Assembly: GCF_900115005.1 (NCBI RefSeq)
Contig: NZ_FOUY01000034.1
Span: 1-63,777, forward strand
DNA length: 63,777 nt
Direction: 5' to 3'
From: Pseudonocardia ammonioxydans
Lineage (GTDB): Bacteria; Actinomycetota; Actinomycetes; Mycobacteriales; Pseudonocardiaceae
The notes below the pieces were generated by a model. That model ran no database searches. It was not told the DNA's origin and was given only the letters and a program-made list of their open reading frames with translations. Below, piece after piece: positions 8,613 to 17,992 of this stretch; within the stretch, counting starts at the first letter, position 1; each line of letters opens with the position of its first letter. A program made the position numbers and the translations under genes.

Positions 8613-9269
8613 TCACGCCGTCGCCCGCACCTCGACCGCAGCCGCGCCCGCCGCGCCCGGCGCGCCCGCTCCCAGGGTGAGCGGCACGAGCGCGCGCACC
8701 TCGGTGCGGAGGTCGTCGAGCGCCTCGCGCTCCTGCCCGGCCACGTAGCGCAGCAGCGCCTGCTGGAAGACGCCGTCGAACATCCCGTAGACGGTGTGTG
8801 AGGTCAGCGCGACGTCGGTGCCGGCCAGCTCGGCGACGCGGGTGACGACCCGCCAGACCATGTCCTCGAGTGTGTGGTCGATCTGCTGGACCGCCTCGCG
8901 CAGACTCTCCTCGAACATGCTCTGCGAGCGCAGGTCGTACCAGAGCCGGTGCATCGGTGCCTCGTCGACGATCGTCTCGCACAGCTTGTCGGCGAACGCC
9001 GACACCAGCCCCCCGGCCGTCGTCGCGCCGGCGACGACACCGTCGTAGCGGGTGACGCACACGGCCTTGTACTGCCGGACGCCGTAGACGATCAGCTCGA
9101 GCTTGTCGCTGAAGTAGTAGTGGACGACCCCGTGGCTGAACGGCGAGTTGTTCGCGATCTCGCGCAGCGACGAGCGGGCGTAGCCGAGCTCACCGAGGGT
9201 GCGCAGCGCCGAGTCGGCGAGCGCGCGCCGGCGCTCGTCGTGCTTGTCGATCGGGTTGGCGCGCGCCAT
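8613..9269 (-). CDS. TetR-family regulator
   Basis: This is a 218-residue repressor. The helix-turn-helix lies within SSLREIANNSPFSHGVVHYYF, the YYF ending being typical of TetR recognition helices. The C-terminal part (SMFEESLREAVQQIDHTLED) resembles TetR members linked to fatty-acid or steroid catabolism. The start MARANPID at 9269 is preferred because a purine-rich GGGGAAGGGA lies just upstream. It faces the SDR-ligase operon across a symmetric operator at 9335-9353, so it probably represses both transcripts. Confidence 0.85.
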   Translation of the reverse strand: MARANPIDKHDERRRALADSALRTLGELGYARSSLREIANNSPFSHGVVHYYFSDKLELIVYGVRQYKAVCVTRYDGVVAGATTAGGLVSAFADKLCETIVDEAPMHRLWYDLRSQSMFEESLREAVQQIDHTLEDMVWRVVTRVAELAGTDVALTSHTVYGMFDGVFQQALLRYVAGQEREALDDLRTEVRALVPLTLGAGAPGAAGAAAVEVRATA

Positions 9270-9334
9270 GCCACTTCCCTTCCCCTGCCGGCAGCCGGAC
9301 CTCACAGACTCACAAACCCCACCGTAACCCATTC

Positions 9335-9394
9335 TCGTGACAGTCGGTCACGAAAATCTTGACACCTGCCCAGGAAAATCTTGACAGTCGGTCA
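9335..9394. promoter_or_regulatory. Double TetR operator between divergent genes
   Basis: TCGTGACAGTCGGTCACGA (9335-9353) is a perfect palindrome with 7-bp arms. A second, shorter copy, TGACAGTCGGTCA, lies at 9382-9394 with the same AGTCG centre. The 12-base string AAAATCTTGACA occurs twice, at 9353-9364 and 9375-9386, and each copy holds TTGACA, a -35 box for the plus-strand operon. Two repressor dimers could cover both promoters. Confidence 0.75.
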
Positions 9395-9442
9395 GGGACC
9401 CGGGATGGTGTGCCGACCATCACCGCCGATGAAGGAGTGCCA

Positions 9443-10237
9443 GTGACTCAGATCGACCTGACCGGACGCACCGCGCTCGTCACCGGGGGCGCGCAGGGAC
9501 TCGGTGAAGGGATGGCCCGCGCGCTGGCCGACGCGGGGGCGCGGGTCGTCGTCGCGGACATCCAGGACGATCTCGGGACCAAGCTCGCCGAGACGCTCGG
9601 TGAGCAGCACGGGTTCGTCCACCTCGACGTCACCGACGACGCGTCGTGGGAGGCCGCCGCCGCGTCGGTCGTCGAGCGGTTCGGCGGGCTGGACGTCGTC
9701 GTCAACAACGCCGGTCTCGAGGTCACGCAGCTGCTGGCCGACACCGAGGCCGACGACATGCGCCGGATGCTGGACGTGAACGTGGTCGGCACGATGCTCG
9801 GCATCAAGCACGCCTTCCGGACGATGCGCCCGGGCGGGGCGGCCGGGCAGGGCGGGACCGTCATCAACGTCGCCTCGGTCGCCGCGACGATCGCCTTCCC
9901 GGCGATCGGCGGCTACTCGGCCACCAAGTCGGCCATCGACCGGCTCACCCGGGTCGCGGCGATGGAGTCGGGCAAGCTCGGCTACGGCGTCCGCGTCAAC
10001 TGCCTCTACCCCGGCCTGATCCCGACGGCGATGGGCCAGAAGCTCGCGGTGGAGACCGCCGGCCTCGGCCTGTTCGAGAGCCCGGAGGCCGCCGTCGGCG
10101 CCGTGGTGGAGCTGACTCCGTCGGGCCGGCTCGGCGAGGTCTCCGACATCGCGGACGCGGTGGCCTTCCTCGCCTCCGACGCGTCTCGCTTCGTCAACGG
10201 CGCCGGGCTGCCCGTCGACGGCGGCATGGGCATGTGA
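9443..10237 (+). CDS. SDR-family oxidoreductase
   Basis: This is a 264-residue classical SDR. The NAD(P) motif TGGAQGLG is near residues 14-21, NNAG lies at about residue 90, and the catalytic YSATK is at about residue 160. The C-terminus PVDGGMGM is standard for the family. The GTG at 9443 is chosen because GAAGGAG (9431-9437) sits six bases ahead; upstream in-frame codons run through the operator region. It overlaps the following CoA ligase by one base. The role is probably oxidation of a secondary alcohol in the pathway controlled by the neighbouring TetR protein. Confidence 0.85.
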   Translation: MTQIDLTGRTALVTGGAQGLGEGMARALADAGARVVVADIQDDLGTKLAETLGEQHGFVHLDVTDDASWEAAAASVVERFGGLDVVVNNAGLEVTQLLADTEADDMRRMLDVNVVGTMLGIKHAFRTMRPGGAAGQGGTVINVASVAATIAFPAIGGYSATKSAIDRLTRVAAMESGKLGYGVRVNCLYPGLIPTAMGQKLAVETAGLGLFESPEAAVGAVVELTPSGRLGEVSDIADAVAFLASDASRFVNGAGLPVDGGMGM

Positions 10238-11784
10238 TGCGCCTGACCGACTACCTCGACAAGGGGGCCTCGCTGGACCCCGGCGCGCCGTGCCTGGTCT
10301 GCGACGGCGAGGTGGCGACCTACGCCGAGGTGCAGGACCTCGGCGGCCGGGTCGCCGCCGCATTGGCCGCGAACGGCGTCGAGCCCGGTGACCGGGTCGC
10401 GATCCTCTCGGCGAACGACCCGACGGCGTTCACCTGCGTCTTCGGGATCAGCCGGGCCGGCGCCGTGTGGTGCCCGATCAACCCGCGCAACGAGGCGGCG
10501 GAGAACCGCGAGCTGCTGGAGCTGTTCGGCTGCTCGGTCCTGATCTTCCAGTCGTCGTTCGCGCCGCTGGTGGACGCGATCCGTGCCGACCTGCCGCAGC
10601 TGCGGCAGCTGGTCTGTCTCGATGCCGACCTGCCGTGGGCGACCGGGTGGGACGCCTTCCTGGCCACCGGCGCGTCCGACCCGGTCGACCGGCACTGCCC
10701 GGACGACGTCGCCATGATCGTCGGAACCGGCGGAACCACCGGCCGCCCCAAGGGCGTGGTGCTCACCGGCACGAACATCGAGACGATGACGGCGATCACG
10801 CTGATGAGTTACCCGTGGCCGGCGGACGGCGGGCGGCCGGTCTACCTGGCGCTGGCCCCGCTCACCCACGCCGCCGGGGTGCTGTGCTTCCCGATGCTGT
10901 GCCGGGGCGGCTCGATCGTGGTCATGCGCAGCCCCGACGTCGGCGGCTTCCTGGACCACGTCGAAGCGCACCGGGTGACCCACACGTTCCTGCCGCCGAC
11001 GCTGATCTACATGGTGCTCGACCACCCGTCGCTCGACGGGCGGGACCTGTCGTCGCTGCAGTGCTTCTGGTACGGCGCCGCACCGATGTCGGTGACCCGG
11101 CTGGAGGAGGCGCTCACCCGGATCGGGCCGGTGATGGCACAGCTCTTCGGGCAGACCGAGGCGCCGATGATGGTCTCGACGATGGCCCCGGCCGAGCACT
11201 TCGGCCCCGACGGCGCCGTCGCCCGCGGGCGGCTGGCCTCGGCCGGACGACCGTCGCCGCTGGTGCGGCTGGCCATCATGGCCGACGACGGTCGGCTGCT
11301 CGGCCGCGGCGAGCGCGGGGAGATCGTCGTGCGCGGCTCCCTGGTCATGCGCGGCTACCTCGACAACGAGGCGGCCACCGCGGAGGTCTCGGCCCACGGC
11401 TGGCACCACACCGGCGACATCGGCTACCTCGACGACGACGGCTTCCTCTTCATCGTCGACCGGGCCAAAGACATGATCATCACCGGTGGGTTCAACGTCT
11501 ACTCCTCCGAGGTGGAGCAGGCGCTGATGGCCCACCCCGCCGTCGCCGACTGCGCCGTGGTCGGCCTGCCCGACGACAAGTGGGGCGAGCGGGTCACCGC
11601 CGTCGTCGCGCTGCGTCCGGGCAGCGAGCTCGATCCCGCCGAGCTGACCTCCTTCGTCAAGGCCCGCATCGGCAGCGTGAAGACGCCCAAGCAGGTCGCG
11701 GTCTGGCCGGACCTCCCCCGATCGAAGATCGGCAAGGTCCTCAAGACCGAGGTCCGGGAGCAGCTCCTGAACGTTCCGGCCTGA
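10237..11784 (+). CDS. AMP-forming acyl-CoA ligase
   Basis: This is a 515-residue ANL-family ligase. Motifs are GTGGTTGRPKGVV (phosphate binding), YGAAPMS, FGQTEAP and the hinge DRAKDMIITGGFNVYS, with the catalytic Lys in RSKIGKVLKTE. It is distinct from the ligase at 5411, so two different acids or two pathway stages are activated. The ATG is embedded in the preceding SDR stop. The luciferase-like oxidoreductase follows after a 70-base gap and may belong to the same transcript. Confidence 0.85.
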   Translation: MRLTDYLDKGASLDPGAPCLVCDGEVATYAEVQDLGGRVAAALAANGVEPGDRVAILSANDPTAFTCVFGISRAGAVWCPINPRNEAAENRELLELFGCSVLIFQSSFAPLVDAIRADLPQLRQLVCLDADLPWATGWDAFLATGASDPVDRHCPDDVAMIVGTGGTTGRPKGVVLTGTNIETMTAITLMSYPWPADGGRPVYLALAPLTHAAGVLCFPMLCRGGSIVVMRSPDVGGFLDHVEAHRVTHTFLPPTLIYMVLDHPSLDGRDLSSLQCFWYGAAPMSVTRLEEALTRIGPVMAQLFGQTEAPMMVSTMAPAEHFGPDGAVARGRLASAGRPSPLVRLAIMADDGRLLGRGERGEIVVRGSLVMRGYLDNEAATAEVSAHGWHHTGDIGYLDDDGFLFIVDRAKDMIITGGFNVYSSEVEQALMAHPAVADCAVVGLPDDKWGERVTAVVALRPGSELDPAELTSFVKARIGSVKTPKQVAVWPDLPRSKIGKVLKTEVREQLLNVPA

Positions 11785-11854
11785 CCGGACCCCTCGTACA
11801 CACCCACACCGGGCGGCGCGACCCGCTCGTCGACACGGCTGGGAGGCCGCGCAC

Positions 11855-12847
11855 ATGAAGCTCTCGCTCTACCTTCCGAACTTCCGGGACACGGTGACCG
11901 TCTCCGAGCTCGAGGAGCTCACCGCGCTCGCCGAGGACCTCGACTTCGACTCGGTCTGGACGCTCGACCGCATCGTCGTCCCCGAGGCGTCGGACCGCGG
12001 GGAGCTGCAGTACTCGTTCGGCATGATCCCCGAGATGCCCAAGGGGCTCCCGGTGTCCTCGCGGGGCCAGTGGCTCCAGGGCATGCCGCTGATCCCGTGG
12101 CTGGCGGCGAAGACGTCGACGGTCCGGATCGGCATGAGCATCATCGACACCCCGTTCCGGGCGCCCGGTGTCCTGGCCGCCGAGATGGCCACCATCGACC
12201 ACCTGTCCGGGGGCCGGCTCAATGTCGGTGTCGGGGCTGGGTGGATGCCCGAGGAGTTCGCGGCCTCGAGCGCCTCGCACATCTTCCCCAAGCGCAACAA
12301 GCACGTGCGCGAGACGATCGAGATCATGCAGGGCATCTGGACCAACGATGTCTTCGAGTACCACGGCGAGTTCGCCGACTTCGAGAAGTGCGGCTTCGGC
12401 GCCAAGCCCGTGCAGCAGCCCGGCCCGCCGATCTTCTTCAGCGGCCTGAAGGACCCGAAGCGCGCGGCGACCCGCATCAGCCGCTACAACCTCGCCGGCT
12501 GGATCGGCATCCAGGACTCCCCCGAGGACATCGCCCGCTGGCGCAGTGAGATCGCGCGCGAGCTCGGCGAGATCGGCAGCGACCGCACGGTCGACGACCT
12601 CGAGATCAGCAGCATGCTCTGGACCGTGATCACCGACCAGGAGGTCGACCAGTCGCCGCAGGGCAAGCTCACCAACCTCCTGGTGGGCACCGCCGAGCAG
12701 ATCACCGACCGGCTGAAGGCCTACAAGGAGGCCGGTATGACGATGCCGATGTTCTGGCCGCCGTTCCAGGACGTGCCGGTCGCGAAGACGCTCGACGACC
12801 TCAAGCGCCTCAAGGAGGAGATCCTGCCGAAGGTCGAGGCCGCGTAG
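11855..12847 (+). CDS. Luciferase-like (LLM class) oxidoreductase, probably F420-dependent
   Basis: This 330-residue TIM-barrel protein is of the bacterial luciferase superfamily. The N-terminus KLSLYLPNFRDTVTVSELEE and the GGRLNVGVGAGWMPEEFAAS segment are diagnostic of the F420-dependent branch common in actinomycetes, which performs hydride transfer or monooxygenation. There is no signal peptide. It ends ahead of a strong hairpin terminator shared with the convergent nitronate monooxygenase gene. The substrate is unknown; the ligase and SDR neighbours suggest a ketone or acyl-CoA intermediate. Confidence 0.75.
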   Translation: MKLSLYLPNFRDTVTVSELEELTALAEDLDFDSVWTLDRIVVPEASDRGELQYSFGMIPEMPKGLPVSSRGQWLQGMPLIPWLAAKTSTVRIGMSIIDTPFRAPGVLAAEMATIDHLSGGRLNVGVGAGWMPEEFAASSASHIFPKRNKHVRETIEIMQGIWTNDVFEYHGEFADFEKCGFGAKPVQQPGPPIFFSGLKDPKRAATRISRYNLAGWIGIQDSPEDIARWRSEIARELGEIGSDRTVDDLEISSMLWTVITDQEVDQSPQGKLTNLLVGTAEQITDRLKAYKEAGMTMPMFWPPFQDVPVAKTLDDLKRLKEEILPKVEAA

Positions 12848-12870
12848 CCGCGTCCTCGACCCACGTGGGT

Positions 12871-12899
12871 TCGGCCGTGACCGGGAAGGTCACGGCCGA
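12871..12899. terminator. Bidirectional terminator hairpin
   Basis: A perfect 12-bp stem, TCGGCCGTGACC (12871-12882) paired with GGTCACGGCCGA (12888-12899), encloses a 5-base loop. It sits exactly between two convergent genes and is the strongest simple hairpin seen between genes in this region. Confidence 0.8.
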
Positions 12900-12914
12900 C
12901 CCCGCCGCGTTTCC

Positions 12915-13904
12915 TCAGGATCCGGCGACGACGACGGCCTGCGCCATCCCGGCGAGCCTCCCGCCGATGATCTCCTCGGCCTCCCGCACGATCCGGGAGA
13001 CCAGCTCGGCACAGGTCGGGACGTCACGGACCAGGGCCTGCACCATGCCGGCGGTCCAGATGCCGTGGTCGAGGTCGCCGGTCTCGTAGACCTTCGCCCC
13101 GCGGACCCCGGCGACGAGCTCGCGGACGTCCTCGAAGGCTGCGCCCGCCGCCAGCCGCTCGACGACCTCCCGGGAGACGGCGTTGTCCGCCACCCGGGCG
13201 GTGTTGCGCAGCTGCCGGAAGATCAGCCGGGTGTCCCGCTCCCCCGCCTCGACCAGGCGGTCCTTCACGTTCTGGTGGATCCCGGACTCCACGGTCGCCA
13301 TGAACCGGGTGCCCATGTTGATCCCGTCGGCGCCGAGGGCGAGCGCCGCGACCAGGCCGCGGCCGTCGGCGAACCCGCCGGAGGCGATGAACGGGATCTC
13401 GAGGGCGTCCGCCGCGGCGGGCAGCAGGACCAGCCCGGGGATGTCGTCCTCGCCGGGGTGGCCCGCGCACTCGAAGCCGTCGACGGACAACGCGTCGACC
13501 CCGAGCGCCTGCGCCGTGAGCGCGTGCCGCACCGAGGTGCACTTGTGGATGACCTTGATGCCGGCGGAGTGGAAGTGCTCCAGGTGCTCGACCGGGTTGG
13601 CCCCGGCGGTCTCCACGACCGGCACGCCCTCGTCGATGACGACCTGCCGGTACTCCGCGTACGGGGGCGGAGTGATGGCGGGCAGGATCGTGAGGTTGAC
13701 CCCGAAGGGCCGGTCGGTGAGCTCCCGGGCGCGGCGGATCTCCGTGCGGAGGTCCTCCGGTGTCGGCTGGGTCAGGGCCGTGATGAACCCCAGCGCAATG
13801 GCGTTCGCCACCGCGGCGACCAGCGGTGCCCGCCCGACCCACTGCATCCCGCCCTGCACGACGGGATGGGTGACCCCGAACAGTTCGGTGAACCGTGTCC
13901 GCAT
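12915..13904 (-). CDS. Nitronate monooxygenase-family flavoprotein
   Basis: This is a 329-residue FMN-dependent TIM-barrel enzyme of the nitronate monooxygenase/2-nitropropane dioxygenase family. HPVVQGGMQWVG opens the barrel, AGHPGEDDIP carries the conserved catalytic His, and GGFADGRGLVAALALGADGI with MGTRFMATVES binds the FMN phosphate. The ATG at 13904 gives the family N-terminus. In catabolic operons such proteins often act as flavin enzymes on unsaturated CoA esters or detoxify propionate 3-nitronate; which applies here is not clear. It lies 14 bases downstream of the HpaB-like gene on the same strand. Confidence 0.8.
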   Translation of the reverse strand: MRTRFTELFGVTHPVVQGGMQWVGRAPLVAAVANAIALGFITALTQPTPEDLRTEIRRARELTDRPFGVNLTILPAITPPPYAEYRQVVIDEGVPVVETAGANPVEHLEHFHSAGIKVIHKCTSVRHALTAQALGVDALSVDGFECAGHPGEDDIPGLVLLPAAADALEIPFIASGGFADGRGLVAALALGADGINMGTRFMATVESGIHQNVKDRLVEAGERDTRLIFRQLRNTARVADNAVSREVVERLAAGAAFEDVRELVAGVRGAKVYETGDLDHGIWTAGMVQALVRDVPTCAELVSRIVREAEEIIGGRLAGMAQAVVVAGS

Positions 13905-13918
13905 TCGCTGCTCCTGCC

Positions 13919-15319
13919 TCAGATACCGGCGAGCCGGCGGACGTAGTCGGTCGCCGCGGCCGGGTCGTAGGACCGGGCGATCTGCATCTTCTCCGCCTCC
14001 AGCGCCCCCTCGGCGTGGGTGGCCAGCACCGACTGGTAGCCGCCGTAGTCGCGGATCGTGAGGTCCCCGATGAAGTTCAGGATCCGCAACCGCTGCTCGG
14101 CCGGCACCGCGGCCGCGTAGTACTTCTCCAGCACCGCCCGGATCTGTGGGTTGCCCCAGTCCTCGCTGCCCGGCCCGGTCGCCAGCAGACCCCCGGACAG
14201 ATCCACGAGCGTGGCACTCGCCTCGTGGAACCCGTGGGCGAAGGTGTACTTGGCCATGTTCACCGCCAACGGGTCCGGCAGCCACACCCCCTGCGCCCCC
14301 TCGCGCGCACGCAGCGCCGACAGCTCCGCCAGCCCCCGCACCGTCTCCGCCCACGCGATCAACCGGGCGATCTTGTCCCGGACGTGCCCGGCCCGGCTGA
14401 TCCCGTTCGCCTCGGCGACCAGGTGCGCGGAACCGACGATGATGTCGAGCAACGGCAGCTTGTAGTTGATCGCAGTGAACCGGTGGTAGTCGACGAACGC
14501 CAGTGCCAACGGCCCCGCCAGCTCCGGACGGCGATCGAGGAACACCCGCTCCCGCGGGACACGGACGTCGTCGAACACCGTCAGCGACTCGAGCAGCTTG
14601 TGCTTCGACGACAACGGGAAGCTGAACGCGTCACGCTCACCCGCCGCATAGGGCGAGACGTAGAGGTTCAACCCCGGCGTGTCGATCGGCACCGCGAACG
14701 AGACCGCGTAGTCACCGTCGTCGCCGCCCATCGCCCGCGTCGGCAACACGATCAGCTCGTCGGCGTTCGCCGAGAACGAGGTATGGGTCTTCGCGCCCCG
14801 CACCGTGATCGAGTCCGCATCGGAGTCGACCACCCGCAGGTACAGATCCGGGTCGGCCTGCTGCGACGGCCCCAGCGCCCGATGCCCCTTCACATCGGTC
14901 TGGGCCACGGCCAACGCGAGATCCCCCTCCAGGCACCGCCGGGAGAACGCCCGCGCCGCCTCCAGACCCTCGCCCTGCCCGGCCCGCAGCAACGCGAACA
15001 ACGCGTCCGAGCCGACCTCCTTGAGCACGATCGTGCCGGCCCCCCGACGGGAGACCTCCTCGATCAGCGCACCCCGCTCCCGCATATCCTCCGGAGAGGT
15101 CGGCAGGTGGTAGAACGCGGAGTAGTCGCCGATCTCGTCGTCCGTGCGCACCGCCAGATCCGGCCGGTCCGCCGCGATCGAATAGCACAGCGCCGAATGA
15201 TCGACCGCAGGCCGCAGCTCGGGGTGCGCGACGACGTCGTCCACGGTGTCACCGCGGTAGAAGATCCGTCGACCGTCGCGCAGGCCGTCACGGTACTGCT
15301 CGGGAGTCCGCAGACCCAT
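13919..15319 (-). CDS. HpaB-family flavin enzyme (4-hydroxyphenylacetate 3-hydroxylase-like)
   Basis: This 466-residue protein has the fold of HpaB-type FADH2-dependent monooxygenases and of 4-hydroxybutyryl-CoA dehydratase. Visible features are the N-terminal RTPEQYRDGLRDGRRIFYRG, AKTHTSFSANADELIVLPT and the FAD-contacting HRFTAINYKLPLLDIIVG. The Cys spacing expected for the dehydratase 4Fe-4S site is not seen, so a hydroxylase role is favoured. A separate flavin reductase of HpaC type is not found in the window. It is flanked by a CoA ligase and a nitronate-monooxygenase-type flavoprotein on the same strand and is likely to oxidise a phenolic or acyl intermediate. Confidence 0.75.
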   Translation of the reverse strand: MGLRTPEQYRDGLRDGRRIFYRGDTVDDVVAHPELRPAVDHSALCYSIAADRPDLAVRTDDEIGDYSAFYHLPTSPEDMRERGALIEEVSRRGAGTIVLKEVGSDALFALLRAGQGEGLEAARAFSRRCLEGDLALAVAQTDVKGHRALGPSQQADPDLYLRVVDSDADSITVRGAKTHTSFSANADELIVLPTRAMGGDDGDYAVSFAVPIDTPGLNLYVSPYAAGERDAFSFPLSSKHKLLESLTVFDDVRVPRERVFLDRRPELAGPLALAFVDYHRFTAINYKLPLLDIIVGSAHLVAEANGISRAGHVRDKIARLIAWAETVRGLAELSALRAREGAQGVWLPDPLAVNMAKYTFAHGFHEASATLVDLSGGLLATGPGSEDWGNPQIRAVLEKYYAAAVPAEQRLRILNFIGDLTIRDYGGYQSVLATHAEGALEAEKMQIARSYDPAAATDYVRRLAGI

Positions 15320-15354
15320 GGTGCTGGAGTTCCTTCCTACAGGGGGTGGCCGGG

Positions 15355-17010
15355 TCAGTCCCGGCTGCGGAGCCGGCGGCGCAGGACCTTGCCGCTGACC
15401 GTCTTCGGGATCTCGTCGAGGATCTCGAGCTGCCGCGGGTACTTGTAGGCCGCCATCCGCTCCTTGCAGAACGCGATGACCTCCTCCGGCGTGACCTGCG
15501 CCTGCGCCTTCAGCGAGACGAACGCCTTCACCGTCTCCCCGCGGTACTCGTCGGGCACCCCCACGACCGCCGCCTCACGGACCGCCGGGTGCTCGTAGAG
15601 CACGTCCTCGACCTCCCGCGGCCAGATCTTGTAACCACCCGCGTTGATCTGGTCCTTCTTGCGGTCGACGATGTAGAACCAGCCCTGGGCATCCATGTAG
15701 CCGACGTCGCCGGTGTGCAGCACACCGCCGGGCAGCGCGGCGGCCGTCTCCTCCGGCTTGTTCCAGTACCCGGCGACCACCTGCGGCCCGGCGGTCACCA
15801 GCTCACCGACCTCACCGACGCCGACGTCGTGACCGTCATCGTCTACGACCCGCACGACCGTGTCGTAGACCGGCACCCCCACCGACAACGCGCCGGAGTC
15901 CGGGTCGACCGGCGCCTCGATGCCGAACGGCACGGCGTGCGACGGCGAGGTGGTCTCGGTCAGCCCGTAGATGTTGTGGATGTAGTGCCCGAACGTGTCC
16001 CGGAACGCCTGCACGGTGCTCGGCGGGATCGGTGCGCCACCGGAGTACACCTTGCTCAGCGTGGCCAGCTTGGACTTCTCCGCACCGGGGGCGTTCATCA
16101 TCGCGATGTAGACGGTGATCGAGCCGACGGTGAAGGTGGCGCCCTCGGCCTCGGCGGTGTCGAGGGCGAGGGCCGGGTCGAGCCGGTACATCAGCACCAG
16201 CGGCGCCCCGGCCAGCAACGAGACCGCGATGTGCCCGACCAGCCCGGTGACGTGGAACAGCGGCGCGATGCCCAGCACCACGTCGTCGTCGCCGATCCCG
16301 ATCCAGTCGCGGTAGGTGTGGGCGTTGAACACCACGTTGCGATGCGTGGTCATGGCGCCCTTGGGCGGGCCGGTGGTGCCCGAGGTGTAGGTCAGGAACG
16401 CGACGTCGTCGGGGCGCAGCGTCACCGCGGGCGGGGCGGTGTCGCGGTGCCGGTCCAGGAACGTCAGCAGGTCCAGCGTCCCGGCACAGTCGATGCGCTC
16501 CACCCCGGCGAACACCACGGCCCCGGTGTCCTCGCACAGGTCGAGCTCGGAGGTGGTCAGCACGGTGCGCACGCCCGAGTCCGGGACCACCTCGGCGGCG
16601 ACGTCGCGCCACAGCGACTGCAGGCACACCAGCACCGCGGCACCGGAGTCCGCGAGCAGCTCGGCGACCTCGCGCTGCTTGTTCATCGGATTGATCGAGA
16701 CGGCGATCCCCCCGGCCTTCCACGTCCCGACCTGAGCGATCACGAACTGGGGGACGTTCTGCGCGAAGATCGCGACCCGCTCGCCGGGGGCGAAACCCTC
16801 CGCCGCCAACCCCGCCGCGAACGCGTCGCTGAGCCGGTCGAGCTCGCCGAAGCTGATGTGCCGTCCGAAGTAGCGGATCGCGTCCCGGTCGGACGCCCGT
16901 GCCACGGTGGCCCGGAACATCGTCAGCGCGTCGTCGAAGCCCGGGCTGATCTCACCCGGCCTGCCCGGGGCGTAGCGGGCGAGCCAGGGCCGTTCGTCGT
17001 AGGCACTCAT
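15355..17010 (-). CDS. AMP-forming acyl-CoA ligase
   Basis: This is a 551-residue long-chain/medium-chain type ligase. Motifs include TYTSGTTGPPKGAM, YGLTETTS, and the C-terminal FYIVDRKKDQINAGGYKIWP and KTVSGKVLRRRL. The start MSAYDERPW at 17010 is chosen because the upstream in-frame sequence lacks coding character. It is the third acyl-CoA ligase in the catabolic region, lying between a mycofactocin-coupled SDR and the HpaB-like gene on the same strand. Its substrate is probably a fatty or cyclic carboxylic acid. Confidence 0.85.
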   Translation of the reverse strand: MSAYDERPWLARYAPGRPGEISPGFDDALTMFRATVARASDRDAIRYFGRHISFGELDRLSDAFAAGLAAEGFAPGERVAIFAQNVPQFVIAQVGTWKAGGIAVSINPMNKQREVAELLADSGAAVLVCLQSLWRDVAAEVVPDSGVRTVLTTSELDLCEDTGAVVFAGVERIDCAGTLDLLTFLDRHRDTAPPAVTLRPDDVAFLTYTSGTTGPPKGAMTTHRNVVFNAHTYRDWIGIGDDDVVLGIAPLFHVTGLVGHIAVSLLAGAPLVLMYRLDPALALDTAEAEGATFTVGSITVYIAMMNAPGAEKSKLATLSKVYSGGAPIPPSTVQAFRDTFGHYIHNIYGLTETTSPSHAVPFGIEAPVDPDSGALSVGVPVYDTVVRVVDDDGHDVGVGEVGELVTAGPQVVAGYWNKPEETAAALPGGVLHTGDVGYMDAQGWFYIVDRKKDQINAGGYKIWPREVEDVLYEHPAVREAAVVGVPDEYRGETVKAFVSLKAQAQVTPEEVIAFCKERMAAYKYPRQLEILDEIPKTVSGKVLRRRLRSRD

Positions 17011-17056
17011 TGCGTTCCTCGGAGATGCAGCGGTCGGAAGGGGTCCCGTCACGGGA

Positions 17057-17866
17057 TCAGTACTCGGTGACGCCCGCGTCGGGGGCGAGCTCGTGCGCGG
17101 TCATGGTCCGCGACCCGTCGGAGGCCAGGAACAGCACGGTGTCGGTGATGTCGGAGGGCTCGAGCTGGTCGACGGGCAGCAGGGTGGTGAACATCCCGCC
17201 GAGCTTCGGGTGGGCCTCGATCGCCTCGCCGACGATCCCGAGCACGTCCTGGCTGCCCATCGGCGTCTTGACCGCGCTGGGGTGGACGCTGTTGACCCGG
17301 ACGTTGTACTCGCCGAGCTCGACCGCGAACGCCTTGGCCATGCCGCGCACGGCGAACTTGCTGGTCGTGTACGGGATCAGGAAGGGCTGCACGGTCAGCC
17401 CGGCCGCGGAGCTGACCAGGATCATCGACCCGCCGCCCGCGGCGACCAGGTGCGGGGCACCGACCATCGCGGTGTTCCACACGCCGGTGACGTTCGTGCT
17501 CATGTGCTGCTCGAACAGCTCGGGGGTGACGCGGTCCCACATGGCGGGCACGCAGACCGCCGCGTTGGCGACGACCGTGTCGAGCCGGCCCAGCTCGGCC
17601 ACCGCACCGTCGACGACGGCGCGCAGGGCGGCGAGGTCGCGCACGTCGACCTGCGCGGTGACGATCCGGCGGCCGGTCGCGCCGACGAGCCGTTCGGTCT
17701 CGGCGAGCTCCTCCGGGGTCGCCGACGGGTACGGCGTTCCGAGGTCGGCGCAGATGTCGACCGCGATGATGTCGGCGCCCTCCCGGGCGAACCGCAGTGC
17801 GTGGCTGCGGCCCTGGCCGCGCGCGGCACCGGTGATCAGGGCGACCTTGCCTTCGAGCATTCCCAT
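17057..17866 (-). CDS. Mycofactocin-coupled SDR oxidoreductase
   Basis: This is a 269-residue SDR whose opening, KVALITGAARGQGRSHALRF followed by REGADIIAVDIC, is the signature of the mycofactocin-coupled subgroup. These enzymes hold their NAD(H) tightly and pass electrons to the peptide-derived cofactor mycofactocin. The catalytic YTTSK follows SSAAGL. The C-terminus ELAPDAGVTEY lacks the usual GG before the end, also typical of the subgroup. The ATG at 17866 gives the standard N-terminus. The likely substrate is an alcohol; electrons would leave through mycofactocin made by genes outside this window. Confidence 0.8.
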   Translation of the reverse strand: MGMLEGKVALITGAARGQGRSHALRFAREGADIIAVDICADLGTPYPSATPEELAETERLVGATGRRIVTAQVDVRDLAALRAVVDGAVAELGRLDTVVANAAVCVPAMWDRVTPELFEQHMSTNVTGVWNTAMVGAPHLVAAGGGSMILVSSAAGLTVQPFLIPYTTSKFAVRGMAKAFAVELGEYNVRVNSVHPSAVKTPMGSQDVLGIVGEAIEAHPKLGGMFTTLLPVDQLEPSDITDTVLFLASDGSRTMTAHELAPDAGVTEY

Positions 17867-17992
17867 GGTTGCGCTCCTCGGGTCGGGGTCGGGGTCGGGT
17901 TCGGGTGGGGGGCGGGGTCGGGCTGCGGTGCAGGGGCGGAGCACCGACGGATCCGGCAGCTGTCGGTGCCGGATCCGTCGGTTCCGGTGGGA

